From NCBI GenBank assembly GCA_030035585.1, contig CM057461.1, forward strand, positions 166,171,624 to 166,235,623: 64,000 nt of DNA, read 5' to 3'. The position numbers were made by a program, and so were the translations under genes. Source of the DNA: Dugong dugon. Taxonomy: Eukaryota; Chordata; Mammalia; Sirenia; Dugongidae. Of this stretch, positions 10,499 through 20,910 are shown in pieces (position 1 is the stretch's first letter; the number at the start of each line of letters is the position of its first letter). The notes below the pieces were generated by a model. The model searched no databases. It was not told the origin of the DNA and saw only the letters and a program-made list of their open reading frames with translations.

Positions 10499-10789
10499 CT
10501 ACAGATCTAGTGTTACCACTGTAAAAAGGGAAAAGCATTCTAGATCGGGGTGGGGGAAGGGATGGTGGAACAAATGTATCAAGCAGAAAGTAGCTGGTAA
10601 TTTTCAATAAACAATGAGGAAAAGAATTTTACTAGAGCTGAAGAGATCTGTTGAGGAATAGTGAGATGTAAGAATGATAGGTAGGTTATGAAAGCCCTTA
10701 GAGACCAAGCAGATGGCTTGAGAAGCAATGCAATGCAGTAAATAATCAAGTCCATTTTTTAATGTGCCAGCCATTTTCCCCAACTCTGA
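10499..10789. other. Unassigned sequence
   Basis: No gene or clear repeat; possibly reverse L2-like between 10,640 and 10,740. Confidence 0.3.
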
Positions 10790-11100
10790 GCCTTTGCAAT
10801 TATCATTCCTTCTGCTTAGAATGTCCTTTCCCTTCTCTGTCTGGACTATTCTATTCATTACAGTTCAACTGTCTCCTCCTTTATTCCCAATTTCTCTAGA
10901 TAATGTTATTTGCTGCATTTTCTGTGTTCCTAAATAACTTTGCACATTGGTTTTGGAACATTTTTGTGCAAATGTCTGACTCTTCCAAAAGATCACGAAT
11001 TTCTCAAAGTGCAGAGACCATGCACTATTCATATGTGTATTTTCTCTAGCACCTTACATGGTGTCTTGTACATAGTTTAGCAATATTTGTCAATGAAAGG
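10790..11100 (+). mobile_element. L2 LINE 3' end
   Basis: GAGCCTTTGCAATTATCATT, CTGCTTAGAATGTCCTTTCC, and the tail TCTAGCACCTTACATGGTGT followed by CAATATTTGTCAATGAAAGG match the L2 3' layout. Confidence 0.7.
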
Positions 11101-11400
11101 ATGATAGAGACATGAGTAAAGAAAGTCTGGCAACATTGTGAAGAAAAGGCTGGAGTAAGAGAAACAATTGGAAGCCTGGTTGTATTAATCCAGGTGTGAA
11201 GTGACAAGGAATAAGAAAGGAGAAAAATTGAAAAGTACATTGGAAAAACTGACAGGAGTAGGTGACAGATTGCAGATTGGATTCAGAGTGTGAAGAGGAG
11301 GAAGAATCCAAGATGACTCCAGAGTTTCTAGGCTGGAAGGATGCCAGAAGAGGAATACTGATATTATCGCCAAATCAACAGATAGATACTGAGTGCTTGT
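11101..11400 (-). mobile_element. L2-like upstream region (reverse)
   Basis: GTATTAATCCAGGTGTGAAG, GACAGGAGTAGGTGACAGAT and CAAGATGACTCCAGAGTTTC resemble reverse L2 copies. The 93-codon ORF at 11262-11543 overlaps it and is not a gene. Confidence 0.45.
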
Positions 11401-11734
11401 CAAGTTCAAGGCATGGTGCTGAGTGGCAGGGAGTCCACAGGGAAGAGTCAGAGCCCTTCTTTACCCTAGAAAATAAAGCCTGTTCTCCACAAAGGAAGCT
11501 GAGGGCCCTGAGTTCCAATTTGGACATGTTGCATTTGAGATAATGGTGGGACAGTCAAGTGGAACTGTTCTTTAGGTTGCAGGAAATAAAGAACTGAGTT
11601 TTCTTTGAGGCTAGGAACTGTGCCTTTTTCGTTGTTGAATACCCAGTCTCTATCACAGTGTCTAAGATATAGCAGGTTGCCCAATAAATTGAAAGGATTG
11701 CATCTAAGGTGAAAAATCAAGGCTGAAGAGGTAA
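11401..11734. other. Unassigned sequence
   Basis: No gene recognised. The part around 11,600-11,690 resembles an L2 tail (CTATCACAGTGTCTAAGATA). Confidence 0.3.
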
Positions 11735-11910
11735 TACACACACACGCACACACACAGTGTGTCTGTAAGGACTGGAAACGAATACACACATGTTTTTATA
11801 TGTGTGTGTATATATATATGTATGTATATAGTAGCTGGTTACTATATGTATGTCTATATATGTGTGTATATCTATATAGCTATATATATGTCATTCATTC
11901 ATTTTCATTT
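11735..11910. repeat. CA and TATG microsatellites
   Basis: A CA run at 11,736-11,756 and imperfect TATG/TATA repeats at about 11,795-11,895. The ORFs across them are low complexity. Confidence 0.9.
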
Positions 11911-11950
11911 GTTGCTGTCCAGTCGATTCCGACTCATAGTGATCCTATAT
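11911..11950 (-). mobile_element. AfroSINE 3' tail fragment
   Basis: Only the last 40 bp of the SINE is present (GTTGCTGTCCAGTCGATTCC then GACTCATAGTGATCC), extremely 5'-truncated. Confidence 0.75.
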
Positions 11951-12271
11951 ATACATAGTAACTGGTTTATTGATATTACAATGCATGGTGTGTTCAGTGA
12001 CATTACATGACATGTTTAATGTGTTGTTCCATATTAGCAATGTATAATTCAACGCACTGTGCAAAATTGTAATGAACGTGGTGCATAAATGCAGTTTTTC
12101 CACCAACCGCTGCACATATATCGTTTCAGATGAATTGTATCTCAGATGTTCACTGAACAAACGTGTATCTTTAGCATGTTCCAGAAGAAGTAATCAAGGG
12201 GGTTCAGTCAGTAAAAAAATACTATCTGTGATTCCAGACTTTATGGCCATCATGCATATATGCAAAGTATA
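11951..12271. other. Unassigned sequence between SINEs
   Basis: No gene or named repeat seen. Its last bases form the left target duplication of the next SINE. Confidence 0.35.
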
Positions 12272-12443
12272 AAACCCAAAACCCATTGCTGTTGAGTCAG
12301 TTCTGACTCATAGTGACCCTACAGAACAGAGTAGAACTGCCGCATAGGGTTTCCAAGGAGTAGCTGGCAGATTTGAAATGCTGACCTTTTGATTAGCAGC
12401 TGTAGGTCACCATAGCTCTTAACTACTGTGCCACCAGGGCTCC
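12272..12443 (-). mobile_element. AfroSINE with 12-bp target duplication
   Basis: Flanked by perfect ATGCAAAGTATA copies at 12260-12271 and 12444-12455. Body: TGAGTCAGTTCTGACTCATA, GGGTTTCCAAGGAGTAGCTG, and a GTGCCACCAGGGCTCC head. An extra 10-12 bp (GTAGGTCACCATAG) lies in the head region. Confidence 0.95.
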
Positions 12444-12455
12444 ATGCAAAGTATA

Positions 12456-13147
12456 GGGAGGCAAAATAATACTTTTCAGGGAGCAATGAGAAGTCTCAAA
12501 GCCTTGTTATTTTACTAAAAGCAATTTTAGATTTTCCTCCTATTACATGTTTTCCTTTATAATTCTTCTAGAGGATGGATGAGTGAGCTGAGAAGTTATC
12601 CTCTCCCTTTGCTGCCTCATGGTCACATCTGTATGATTCTTTGAACTGCTTGGGAAAAGTCATTTGAAAAATATGTCATGGGAAAACAAAGTAAACAGAT
12701 GACTTGGTCATCACTAGAACTTTTGTTCAGTTATGTGCTTTGATGCAGGGCCATGCCAAAGAACATGAGATCACCTAAACTGTCACTGAGTCCTGTAAGT
12801 CATGCCTTTGAAATACCCTTAGGTTATCCTCTCTTTACTGTTCTTTCTGCTACCTCTCCTCTTGACAGCTTCATGATCTCAAACCCAGGGTTCTGCAAAA
12901 GCATGTGGGCTTGTCTCCCACAAGCCTCTTTCTTCTCTCTTTGCAATAACCTTCGTAATGCTCCTAACCAGACCAATCTCTGGCACTACCAGCACCACTT
13001 TCACCGTGTCATTTTTCTGTTAAAAAACAAACCAAAAAAAAGTACATTTTTTTTTATTTTGAAAAAAGCACATCACAAAACATCATGTACATTATGATCC
13101 TAATATTGTTGAAAATAAAAAACCCAATCCCTCCAATTTTATATATA
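12456..13147. other. Unassigned sequence
   Basis: Pyrimidine-rich in 12,820-12,990, with A and T runs near 13,020-13,060. The 114-codon ORF at 12753-13097 has no recognisable family features. Confidence 0.35.
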
Positions 13148-13339
13148 TGTTGTTGTTAGTTGTTGTGTTGACTCATGGCAACCCCATGAGTGCAGAGTAG
13201 AACTGCTCCATAGGGTTTTCAGGGTTGTAATCTTTTGGAAGCAGATTGCTAGGTCTGTCTTCTGAAACACTTCTGGGTGAGTTTGAATTGCCAACGTTTA
13301 GTTAGTAGAAGAGTGCTTAACCATTTCCACCACCCAGGG
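13148..13339 (-). mobile_element. AfroSINE, long form
   Basis: TGTTGTTGTTAGTTGTTGTG tail, GTAGAACTGCTCCATAGGG, TCTTTTGGAAGCAGATTGCT, and a CCACCACCCAGGG head. Belongs to the CACCCAGGG-headed variant also seen at 34,868 and 46,841. Confidence 0.85.
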
Positions 13340-13358
13340 TTGATGCAAATATATACAG

Positions 13359-13441
13359 TTGTTGTTGTTAGAAGCCGTGAAATCAGTTCCAACTCATAGC
13401 AACCCTAAGTACAACAGAACAAAATGAAACACTTCCTGGTC
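13359..13441 (-). mobile_element. RTE-type tail fragment
   Basis: TTGTTGTTGTTAGAAGCCGT, AGTTCCAACTCATAGCAACC, then ACAACAGAACAAAATGAAAC. The ACAACAGAAC motif matches RTE and the long RTE-tailed element rather than AfroSINE. Confidence 0.75.
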
Positions 13442-13474
13442 TTTGTATATATGTATGTATGTATGTACATATAT

Positions 13475-13996
13475 TATTATGGATTGAACTGTGTCCCCCA
13501 AAAATGTGTGTCAACTTGGGTAGGCCATGATTCCCAGTATTGTGTGATTGTCCACCATTTTGTCATCTGATGTGATTTTTCTATGTGCTGTAAATTCTGC
13601 CTCTATGATGTTAATGAGGCAGCATTAGAGGCAGTTATGTTAATGAGGCAGGACTCAATGTACAAGATTAGGTTGTATTTTGAGTCAATCTCTTTTGAGA
13701 TATAAAAGAGAGAAGTGAGCACAAAGACGGGGGACCTCATACCACCAAGAAAGTAGTGCCAGGAGCAGAGCATGTCCTTTGGATCCGGGGTCCCTGCGCT
13801 GAGAAGCTCCTAGGCCAAGGGAAGATTGATGACAAGGACCTTCCTCCAGAGCCAACAGATACAGAAAGCCTTCCCTTGGAGGTGGCTCCCTGAATTCGAA
13901 CTTCTAGCCTCCTAGACTGTGAGAGAATAAATTTCTGTTTGTTAAAGTCATTCACTTGTGGTATTTCTATTACAGCAGCATTAGATAACTAAGACA
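13475..13996 (+). mobile_element. Solo LTR, afrotherian MaLR-like family
   Basis: A 522-bp, near full-length member: TATTATGG start, TGAGATATAAAAGAGAG TATA region near 13,695, GAGAATAAATTTCTG poly(A) signal near 13,923, TAACTAAGACA end. Candidate target duplications TATAT / TACAT flank it; in TA-rich surroundings that is weak support. An ORF on the minus strand inside it is incidental. Confidence 0.85.
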
Positions 13997-14028
13997 TACA
14001 TATACATCATGTATATATATATATATAT
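13997..14028. repeat. TA microsatellite
   Basis: TATATA run directly abutting the tail of the next AfroSINE. Confidence 0.85.
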
Positions 14029-14196
14029 AAACCAAAAAACCATACACATTGCCGTGGAATCGATTCCGACTCATAGCGACCTTATAGAATGGAGTAGAAC
14101 TACCCCACAGGGTTTCCAAGGAGCAGCTGGTGGATTCAAACTGCCGACCTTTTGGTTAGCAGGCAAATGCTTAAACCACTGCACCACCAGGGCTCC
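14029..14196 (-). mobile_element. AfroSINE, short form
   Basis: AACCAAAAAACCATACACAT tail of the GGTTTGG type, GGAATCGATTCCGACTCATA, then TTTCCAAGGAGCAGCTGGTG, and GCACCACCAGGGCTCC. Well preserved. Confidence 0.93.
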
Positions 14197-14239
14197 ATTT
14201 ATATCCATATATATATATATGGATATATATATATGTTAA
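14197..14239. repeat. Palindromic TA repeat
   Basis: CCATATATATATATATGG followed by a second ATATAT block, between two AfroSINEs. Confidence 0.85.
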
Positions 14240-14433
14240 TTGTTGTTAGGTGCTATCAAGTTGATTCCAACTCATGGTGACCCATGTGACAGAGTAGAAC
14301 TGCCCCATATAGTTTTCTAGGCTGTAATCTTTACAGGAGCAGATCACCAGGTCTTTCTCCCATGGAGATGTTGGGCGGGTCTGAACTGCTAACCTTTCAG
14401 CCAGCAGCCTGAAATAGGGGCCACCAGGGCTCC
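14240..14433 (-). mobile_element. AfroSINE, long form
   Basis: TTGTTGTTAGGTGCTATCAA tail, TGTAATCTTTACAGGAGCAG and ATCACCAGGTCTTTCTCCCA (the long-form segment), head GGCCACCAGGGCTCC. Confidence 0.92.
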
Positions 14434-14452
14434 TATACATATGTGTGTGTGT

Positions 14453-14920
14453 GTAATTCATTTCCTATTGAGGCTGTTACAAACTGCCACAAACTCAGTT
14501 GCTTAAAACAACACAAATTTATTATCTTACTCTTCTGGATGTCAGAACTCCAAAATCAGTCTCAGTGGGCTAAAATCAAGGTGTCAGTAGGGTTGCATTT
14601 CTTCTGGAGGCTGTAGGCAAAAATCTGTTTTTTCATCTTTTTTAGCTTCTAGAGGCCGCCTGCATTCCTTAGCTCACGGCGCCATCCTTCATCTTCAAAG
14701 CCAGCATCTTCCAATCTCTGACTCATACCTTCCTGCTTTCCCCTTATAAGGACACTTTTGATTATTTTGGGCCCACCTGGATAATTCAGGCTAATCTCTC
14801 CATCTCAAGATACTATCTTAATCACACATGCAAAGTCCATTTTGCCATATAAAGTAACATATTCACAGCTTCAGGGAATCAGGATGTGGATATCTTTGGA
14901 GGAGGCATCATTATCCAACA
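14453..14920 (-). mobile_element. Old LTR, MLT1/MaLR-like
   Basis: Follows a TG repeat. Reverse-strand LTR pattern: GAGGCTGTTACAAACTGCCA, ACAACACAAATTTATTATCT, CCCTTATAAGGACACTTTTG, GGGCCCACCTGGATAAT, ending TTATCCAACA. This is the layout of old MaLR-type LTRs; the exact subfamily is uncertain. Confidence 0.6.
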
Positions 14921-15888
14921 CCCATACATAGACACACAAACATACATGAAAAATTGAATGAAAATATTAACAGATTGATTATCTCTAGGTTCAGAAGGTC
15001 AGGCTTTTTTTTTTTATTTCTTCGTATTTGTTTACTATTCCAAGTTGTCTAAATGATCTTGAGTTACTTTTGTATTCATAGAGATTGCAACAATAAAAAC
15101 AATTCAGAAACTATTACTCTGGGGCACTCTGCCCTCTTGCCTTCTTCTTGGGACGTGTTTCTTCTGAAACTGCTCCTCCCACTCAGCCCCCAGCTCAACT
15201 CACCCAGCTGCCAACCATGGAGTCTCTTTACTGTGGTGACAGGTATAACCAAGCTACCCATGCTGGGATAATTGAGGCATTCTGAGTGTTGTTGCTGCTG
15301 CTTTGTTTTGTTTTTCTTCTTCTTTTAAGGGAATTTAGTAGAAAAATTTAATTATTCTCTGATGGGACACTAAAAAAAATGTGAACTAGAAAATGCTCAT
15401 GACCAGTGATGTCACTATAGGGATGCAGGGGGTGCAGACTGCATCGGGTGACACAGTCAGAGGAGGTGACACCAAAATGACTGTCTATAAAATTTTTGTG
15501 CAGTGTTTCAGCAGAAATGTATCATTTTTTATTAAAATATCTCTGCAGTTTGTTATAACAACAACAAAAATTTTCTTAAGTCCAGCTGACATACATCAGT
15601 ATACGTACAAGGTTAAAATTCTATGCTAATTTACTTTTTGAATCTTCTAATGCTCTCAGGGAAAAGCTGTCATTATTATCCATTTACACTGATGCTTCAA
15701 ATCACGTGGTTTTGTCTGCACACTCTACAAGCATATGCTGTTGTTTTTGTTGCTGCCAGTGTTTTTACAGTCACTGGTTTTGTCAAATTGTCTGGTGTTT
15801 TAGCTATAATATTGTGGCAACTAGCATGAGGGGATGTCAATGCTGGTGACTATGGTTCTAATATTATAGAAAGCATGACAGCAAAGTG
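14921..15888. other. Unassigned sequence with a G-rich block
   Basis: No exon seen. The stretch 15,405-15,490 (GTGATGTCACTATAGGGATG, GGTGACACAGTCAGAGGAGG) is compositionally unlike its neighbours and might be a repeat I cannot name. Confidence 0.3.
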
Positions 15889-16063
15889 TTGTTGTTGTTG
15901 TGTGCTGTCGAGTTGATTCTGACTCATAGCAACCCTATAGGACAGAGTAGATCTGTCCCATAGGGTTTCCTGGAGTGTAAGTCTTTACAGGAGCAAATCG
16001 ACAGGTCTTTTCCCCTATGGAGGTTAGTAGCCGAGTACTTAACTGTTGTGCCACCAGGGCTCC
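15889..16063 (-). mobile_element. AfroSINE, long form, with target duplication
   Basis: Flanked by TGACAGCAAAG (15876-15886) and TGAGAGCAAAG (16064-16074), 10 of 11 matching. Body GTCGAGTTGATTCTGACTCA, GTCTTTACAGGAGCAAATCG, head TGCCACCAGGGCTCC. A piece between the B box and the GGTGATC segment is lost. Confidence 0.92.
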
Positions 16064-16289
16064 TGAGAGCAAAGCAGAGGTAAGGAAAACAGAGTGGGAG
16101 AATCCTAGCAGTATTTACACCCATAGTTCAAGTTGTCTAAGACCGAGCTGTATTCCTGTCCTTCCCTAGGTTTGGATAGATAAGCCAGTAGGTTCTCCTT
16201 TCTGCCAAAACTGGCTGTTTCTATCACTTGTAACAAAAGAGAGGGGCATTAAAATAGCTAGCAATGTTTTCTGTTCTTTTTTTTATATA

Positions 16290-16764
16290 CAAGTAGTCCC
16301 TATCTTATGACATGATGTATTCAAGTGTTTTTTTTTTTTTTTTGCACATCTTATGGCTTGTAATATGTACTACATACAGTGTTGCAGCATGTAATTTGCT
16401 GATGTTACCATTCTCAAACGTTCACTCGAAGATGTTCAATTTTATGATTTACTATTTAAAACACTGCCATATAGCAGGCTATGGCCTGTTCTGTAATGAA
16501 GTCTGTGTTGGGAGTCAAAACGGATAGAAATTTGGGCAATGTTCAACTCTAAATGACATATGACAATTGAACTGCGCATGTGCCCGACAGGCATTGTTAA
16601 GATACTGAAGTGGACTTCATTACAGACCAGGCCTACAGCATGACCTTATTCAGTGTTTCATACATAAGAAGCATCAGTTGTTAATTTGAAAAGAGGTATT
16701 CGACTCAACCTCAGAAGTGACTTATGACTTAAACAGAGCCCTGTCGTAAGTTGGGGACAACCTG
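16290..16764. mobile_element. Palindromic TIR element (Tc1/mariner-type)
   Basis: Left end CAAGTAGTCCCTATCTTATG and reverse-complemented right end CAGGTTGTCCCCAACTTACG form a terminal inverted repeat. With the flanking TATATA on both sides the pairing is 24 of 29. TA target sites fit Tc1/mariner/Tigger. Inside, GGCCTGTTCTGTAATGAAGT near 16,482 pairs with ACTTCATTACAGACCAGGCC near 16,615, so much of the element can fold on itself. It is 475 bp with no transposase ORF, hence non-autonomous (MITE-like). Confidence 0.7.
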
Positions 16765-16771
16765 TATATAA

Positions 16772-16870
16772 TTTATTTTATTTGTTTTTGTTGTTGTTAG
16801 AATACACACAGCAGAACATACACCAATTCAACAGTTTCTACATGTACAATTCAGTGACAGGAATGTTTTT
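16772..16870 (-). mobile_element. L1 3' end fragment
   Basis: TTGTTTTTGTTGTTGTTAGA at the poly(T) side, then CAGCAGAACATACACCAATT and CAACAGTTTCTACATGTACA, closely matching 36,127-36,270. Starts 8 bp after the TIR element. Confidence 0.65.
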
Positions 16871-19014
16871 TAGCCTACAGTGATTCCCTATTGCCTGTAA
16901 ATTTGTCTCATATTCACTCTTCTGACTGGCTTCAAAGCTGTTCACAACCACCTCCTTCTCTGCCTCCACTTCTCAACACCAGTGCTTTGCATTGCTTCTC
17001 TCTGGCTGGCCTTCTCATCTTCTGTTACTCTCTGGCGTTTTTTGTGTTTTGTCTTGTTGTTGTTGTTGCTTTGTTCTTGCTGGTCTCCTTGTCTGGACTA
17101 TCTTTACCTCCCTGCCCTGTCCACCCAAATCCTATCCAACCTTCCCAGACACCTCTAGTACACCTGAAACAACCCCAAAATCAACCAAGAAAGGCTCCCT
17201 TCTCAGAATGTTTATAACATGCAGGGTCTGTAGACCTACTGAACACCTATGTCCACTTTTTATGGCTTGGAGTCACTCCAAATAAGTGATAAACCCCATG
17301 AGGGCAAGAATCATACCATGTTTTACAAATGCCCTCATATGGTTAGCTGTTCATATTTATTAAATTTCATGTGAAGCAAAAGTTCAGAAATATTAAGGTA
17401 TAGCCCTCCATGGAAGAAAGCACAGTGCCCACTGTGGGTATTTATAAGTTGGAAATGGCCTGGTACACTGAAGACAGTTTCATGATACAAAGTTGTCATA
17501 CTTATGCTGTATGTTTTCTCATCATTTCCACAAAGATAATTTAAGAATGGGAAGTAAGACCTGATAGGAAAAGATGAAGAAGCCAGAATCATTTAACTGT
17601 GAGAAGAAAAAAATGAAAGATAATTAAAAAACGACCTTAACATTTATGCAAATTTGCTTTATAGAAGATTGGATTCTTCTTCTCTAGGAATCAAGATTGG
17701 AGTAGGGAATAAACATAATGAAATTCAAGTGTGTCTGAATCTGTTTTTCTTGACAAGGGGATGTCAAACAATGAAATGAGTTCTGAACTCTGGATAGTGA
17801 ATTTCTGTGGTAGTTCTCAAAAAAATTTTGTTTAATGGTTCACAAGTCATTTTGCCTAAAGGCAAGGAGTTGAATACAATGACCACAAAAAAGTTATTAT
17901 TAACTGTAAGGTTCTAGTTTATAAAACCTTAAATTTGTACAGAAGGGAGAAAATTTTATAATGGCATTTAGATATTTAAGCTATGTATGCAGGTGCTTTT
18001 ATCATTTCTCCATGAAAAGAAGATCTTTATTCCCAATACATACGAGTATAAGTTAAAAAACAAAACAGAAAAACACCTTTCCCTGATCTAATCACCTGCT
18101 TTCTTCCAAGAGAAAATTTAACTATGCTCAGATATAACCCTATTTCTGTCTTTGAAATGATATCTGCCTTTTTGCATCAACTGTAAGTATAAATTTTAAG
18201 TCCGAATCAGGCATTAAAAAGCCCTCAACAATATTCTCTGCCTAGACAATGAAACCCTTCTCCCAGTAATCCTAACATGAGCATAAAACAAGCCCAATTC
18301 GGTACAGTACTGTCCATCTGGGCCAGTAAAGCATCAACAATAAGCACACCCCCAGGCTAAAAACTGATTCCAAACACCCGAAGTAGTCCTTAATTAGGGA
18401 ACAGAAAGTAAGCATAAAATAGCTATATTGTTACCATTTGTTAAGAATATTGCATATAATCAATTTCTATCTGTTACGAATTGTTTCCCCAGTTTTTCAA
18501 ACACCCAAGAAAAATCTTGTTGCTCCAATGATCAGAGTCCCATTAAAAATAAATTAAACTTGAAACCATGAACATTTTTTGTGGGTTTGCTTACTCACTA
18601 TGAACGAATATTGGCGAGAATACCAAATTGTCTTCCGTAAGTAACTGAAAGTACTTGTGGCCAACTTTCCTCCTCCCTTTTCTACCTCTCAGCAATAACT
18701 CAGTATCCATTTTGGCCTTGATTTGGGGGGAAAAGGCTATACTGACATCAATGGATAAACATTCACTGTTTCTAATATTACACTGTATTTTAGAACTTGA
18801 AAAAATGATGGAGATATCAACCCTCCAGAAAGAATAATTCCTTTTATGGCCCCTTCTCTTACACTTCGTGCAGAAGCAGAACAGTGAGTAGTAGTAAAGG
18901 GAAGTAAAAGAGTACTATGGGAACACATAACAGAGAATATGCTCTGAAAATGAATGCCATTTGTTTGCTCAGGGAATGAGGGAATGTCGGAAATGAAATG
19001 ATTGCTTAAATGAA
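16871..19014. other. Unique AT-rich sequence
   Basis: Possible L2 3' sequence in 16,890-17,340 (pyrimidine-rich, with CCATGAGGGCAAGAATCATA). The rest shows no nameable repeat or exon. The 108-codon ORF at 16891-17217 is low-complexity CT-rich reading. Confidence 0.35.
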
Positions 19015-19373
19015 TGTTGTTGTGTGCCCTTGAGTCAATTCAGACTCATAGTGTCCCTAACGGACAGAGTAGAACAGACCCATAGGGTTTTCTATGCTGT
19101 AATCTTTTTTTTTAATTTTTATTTTTTCCAATACAAAAATTTATACATACATTGTTATGTGACTCTAATTGCTCTCCCCATACTGTGACAGCACACACCT
19201 CCTTTCCACCCCTGATTTCCCATGTCCATTCAACCAGCTTGTAACACATCTAGGCTGTAATCTTTACGGGAGCAGATCACCAGGTCTTTTTTCCCGAGGA
19301 TCGGCTGGTGGGTTCCAACTGCCGACTTTTCGGTTAGCAGCCAAGTGCTTAACCACTGTGTCACCAGGGCTCC
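19015..19373 (-). mobile_element. AfroSINE, long form, split by L1 tail
   Basis: Left part 19015-19107: CCCTTGAGTCAATTCAGACT to GCTGTAATCTTT. Right part 19254-19373: resumes GCTGTAATCTTTACGGG, then ATCACCAGGTCTTTT and a TGTCACCAGGGCTCC head. The break falls at a duplicated GCTGTAATCTTT. Confidence 0.93.
19108..19253 (-). mobile_element. Truncated L1 inserted in AfroSINE
   Basis: 146 bp starting with a T-rich run (reverse-strand poly(A)), then TACATACATTGTTATGTGAC, CTAATTGCTCTCCCCATACT and GATTTCCCATGTCCATTCAA, which I associate with an elephant L1 3' UTR. Perfect 12-bp duplication GCTGTAATCTTT at 19096-19107 and 19254-19265. Confidence 0.88.
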
Positions 19374-19992
19374 TAAGGAATGATATAGGACTATATATGA
19401 AATGTATACTGGTACACAGAATGCGTCATATATAAATCAAGAGCCACCTTTATTATAGGTACTTCATCACAGTAAGCAAAACTAGATTTTTCTAATGAAT
19501 TTCAGTTGTTGGTGAAAGGGACCGGCTACTCATTTTTTGCAGGGGAGGGAAGTGTGTCTTCCTTTTCCATGCTTTTGAGCATCTATATTCGATTGTTCTG
19601 GCTATAAATCTCAACCCTCAAACTAATGTACAAAAAATATCACATTTATCTGTTTTTTGAATTAATTTTGACTCTAAGTCTCCACTTCCACAAGGTGGGC
19701 TAGAAATTCAACCTCAGTTATTCTCCTTTCCTGTTGTTCGCAACCCTCTGCCAAGGAAGTACAGAGGCCTTACATCAAAGCACTGGGGAGCTCCCTTCCA
19801 TCATCAGCCCATGCACAGGGCTCTGTGGAGGTGTTAGTCCTCAGAGTCCCTCTCTTACTACTTAGAGGAGTCTTTGGCAAGCTAGAAATATTTGGCCATC
19901 ACTTGTTTTCCTCAAGGCACATTCTTCTCCTCAAATGCAAACCCAGTTCTCTTCTCCCTCCAGGGAATCCAGCATAAACTTCTCCATAGAGT
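19374..19992. other. Unassigned sequence
   Basis: No exon, RNA gene or nameable repeat recognised. Confidence 0.35.
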
Positions 19993-20910
19993 TGTTGTTA
20001 GTTGCCGTAGAGTCAGCTCCTACTCTTGGTGACCCCATGTACAACAGAACAAATGTTGCCAGGTCTTGTGCCGTATTTCATGATAGTTGGTGTCTTAGTT
20101 ATCTAGTGCTGTTATAATAGAAATACTGCAAGCGGATGGCTTTAACAAAGAGAAATTTATTTTCTCATGGTGCAGTGGGCTAGAAGTCCCATTTCAGGGT
20201 GTCAGCTCCAGGGGAAGACTTTCTCTCTCGGTTGGCTCTGGAGGAAAGTCCTTGTCGTCAATCTTCCCCCGGACTAGGAGCTTCTCTGTGCAGGGACCCC
20301 AGGTCCAAAGGACACGCTATGCTCCTGGTGCTTCTCTCTTGGTGGCATGAAGTCCTCTGTCTCTCTGCTCACTTTTCTCTTTTATATCTCAAAAGACATT
20401 GGCTTAAGACACTATCTAATCTTGTAAATCTCATCAATGTAACTGCCGCTAATCCGTTTTACTACATCATAGTGATAGGATTTACAACACATAGGGGAAT
20501 CACATCAGATGACAAAATGGTAGACAATCATACAATACTGGGAATCATGACCTAGCCAAGTTGACAGATATTTTTGGGGGACACAATTCAGTCCATTACA
20601 TTTGGTATGCTCGAGTCACTGTTGCAGCCACTGTGCCTTTTAAGTACCTTCCAACCTATGGGGCTCATCTTCCAGAACTATATTGGCAATATTCTGTTGT
20701 GATCATAGGGTTTTCATTGACTAATTTTTGCAAATAGATCACCAGGCCTGTTTCCCTTGTCTATCTTAGTCTGGAAGCCCTGCTGAAGCTGTCTACCATG
20801 GGTGACCCTGCTGGTATTTGAAATACCTGTGGCACAGCTTCCAGCATCATAGCAACATGTAAGCCACCACAGTATGACAGCTTGACAGATGAGTGGTGGT
20901 CCATGGGGTT
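19993..20910 (-). mobile_element. Long RTE-tailed non-autonomous element, split by LTR
   Basis: Left part 19993-20090: TTGTTGTTAGTTGCCGTAGA, then CATGTACAACAGAACAAATG. After the LTR, 20601-20910 continues TTTGGTATGCTCGAGTCACT, GCTCATCTTCCAGAACTATA, ATAGGGTTTTCATTGACTAA, AGTCTGGAAGCCCTGC, ACCATGGGTGACCCTGCTGG. The tail is RTE-like and the middle matches the AfroSINE variant at 37,380-37,430. The far end is neither tRNA-like nor RTE coding sequence. About 410 bp without the LTR; right end approximate. Confidence 0.65.
20091..20600 (-). mobile_element. Solo LTR (reverse)
   Basis: 510 bp, TGTCTTAGTTATCTAGTGCT to GTCCATTACA. Flanks GTTGG (20086-20090) and TTTGG (20601-20605) form a 4/5 target duplication. 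The host element continues across it. A 118-codon ORF inside is a chance reading of the LTR. Confidence 0.88.

Noticed and set aside
20199..20555. 118-codon ORF
   Set aside because: Lies wholly inside a reverse-oriented solo LTR; a comparable reading appears in the LTR at 61222 (61359-61553).
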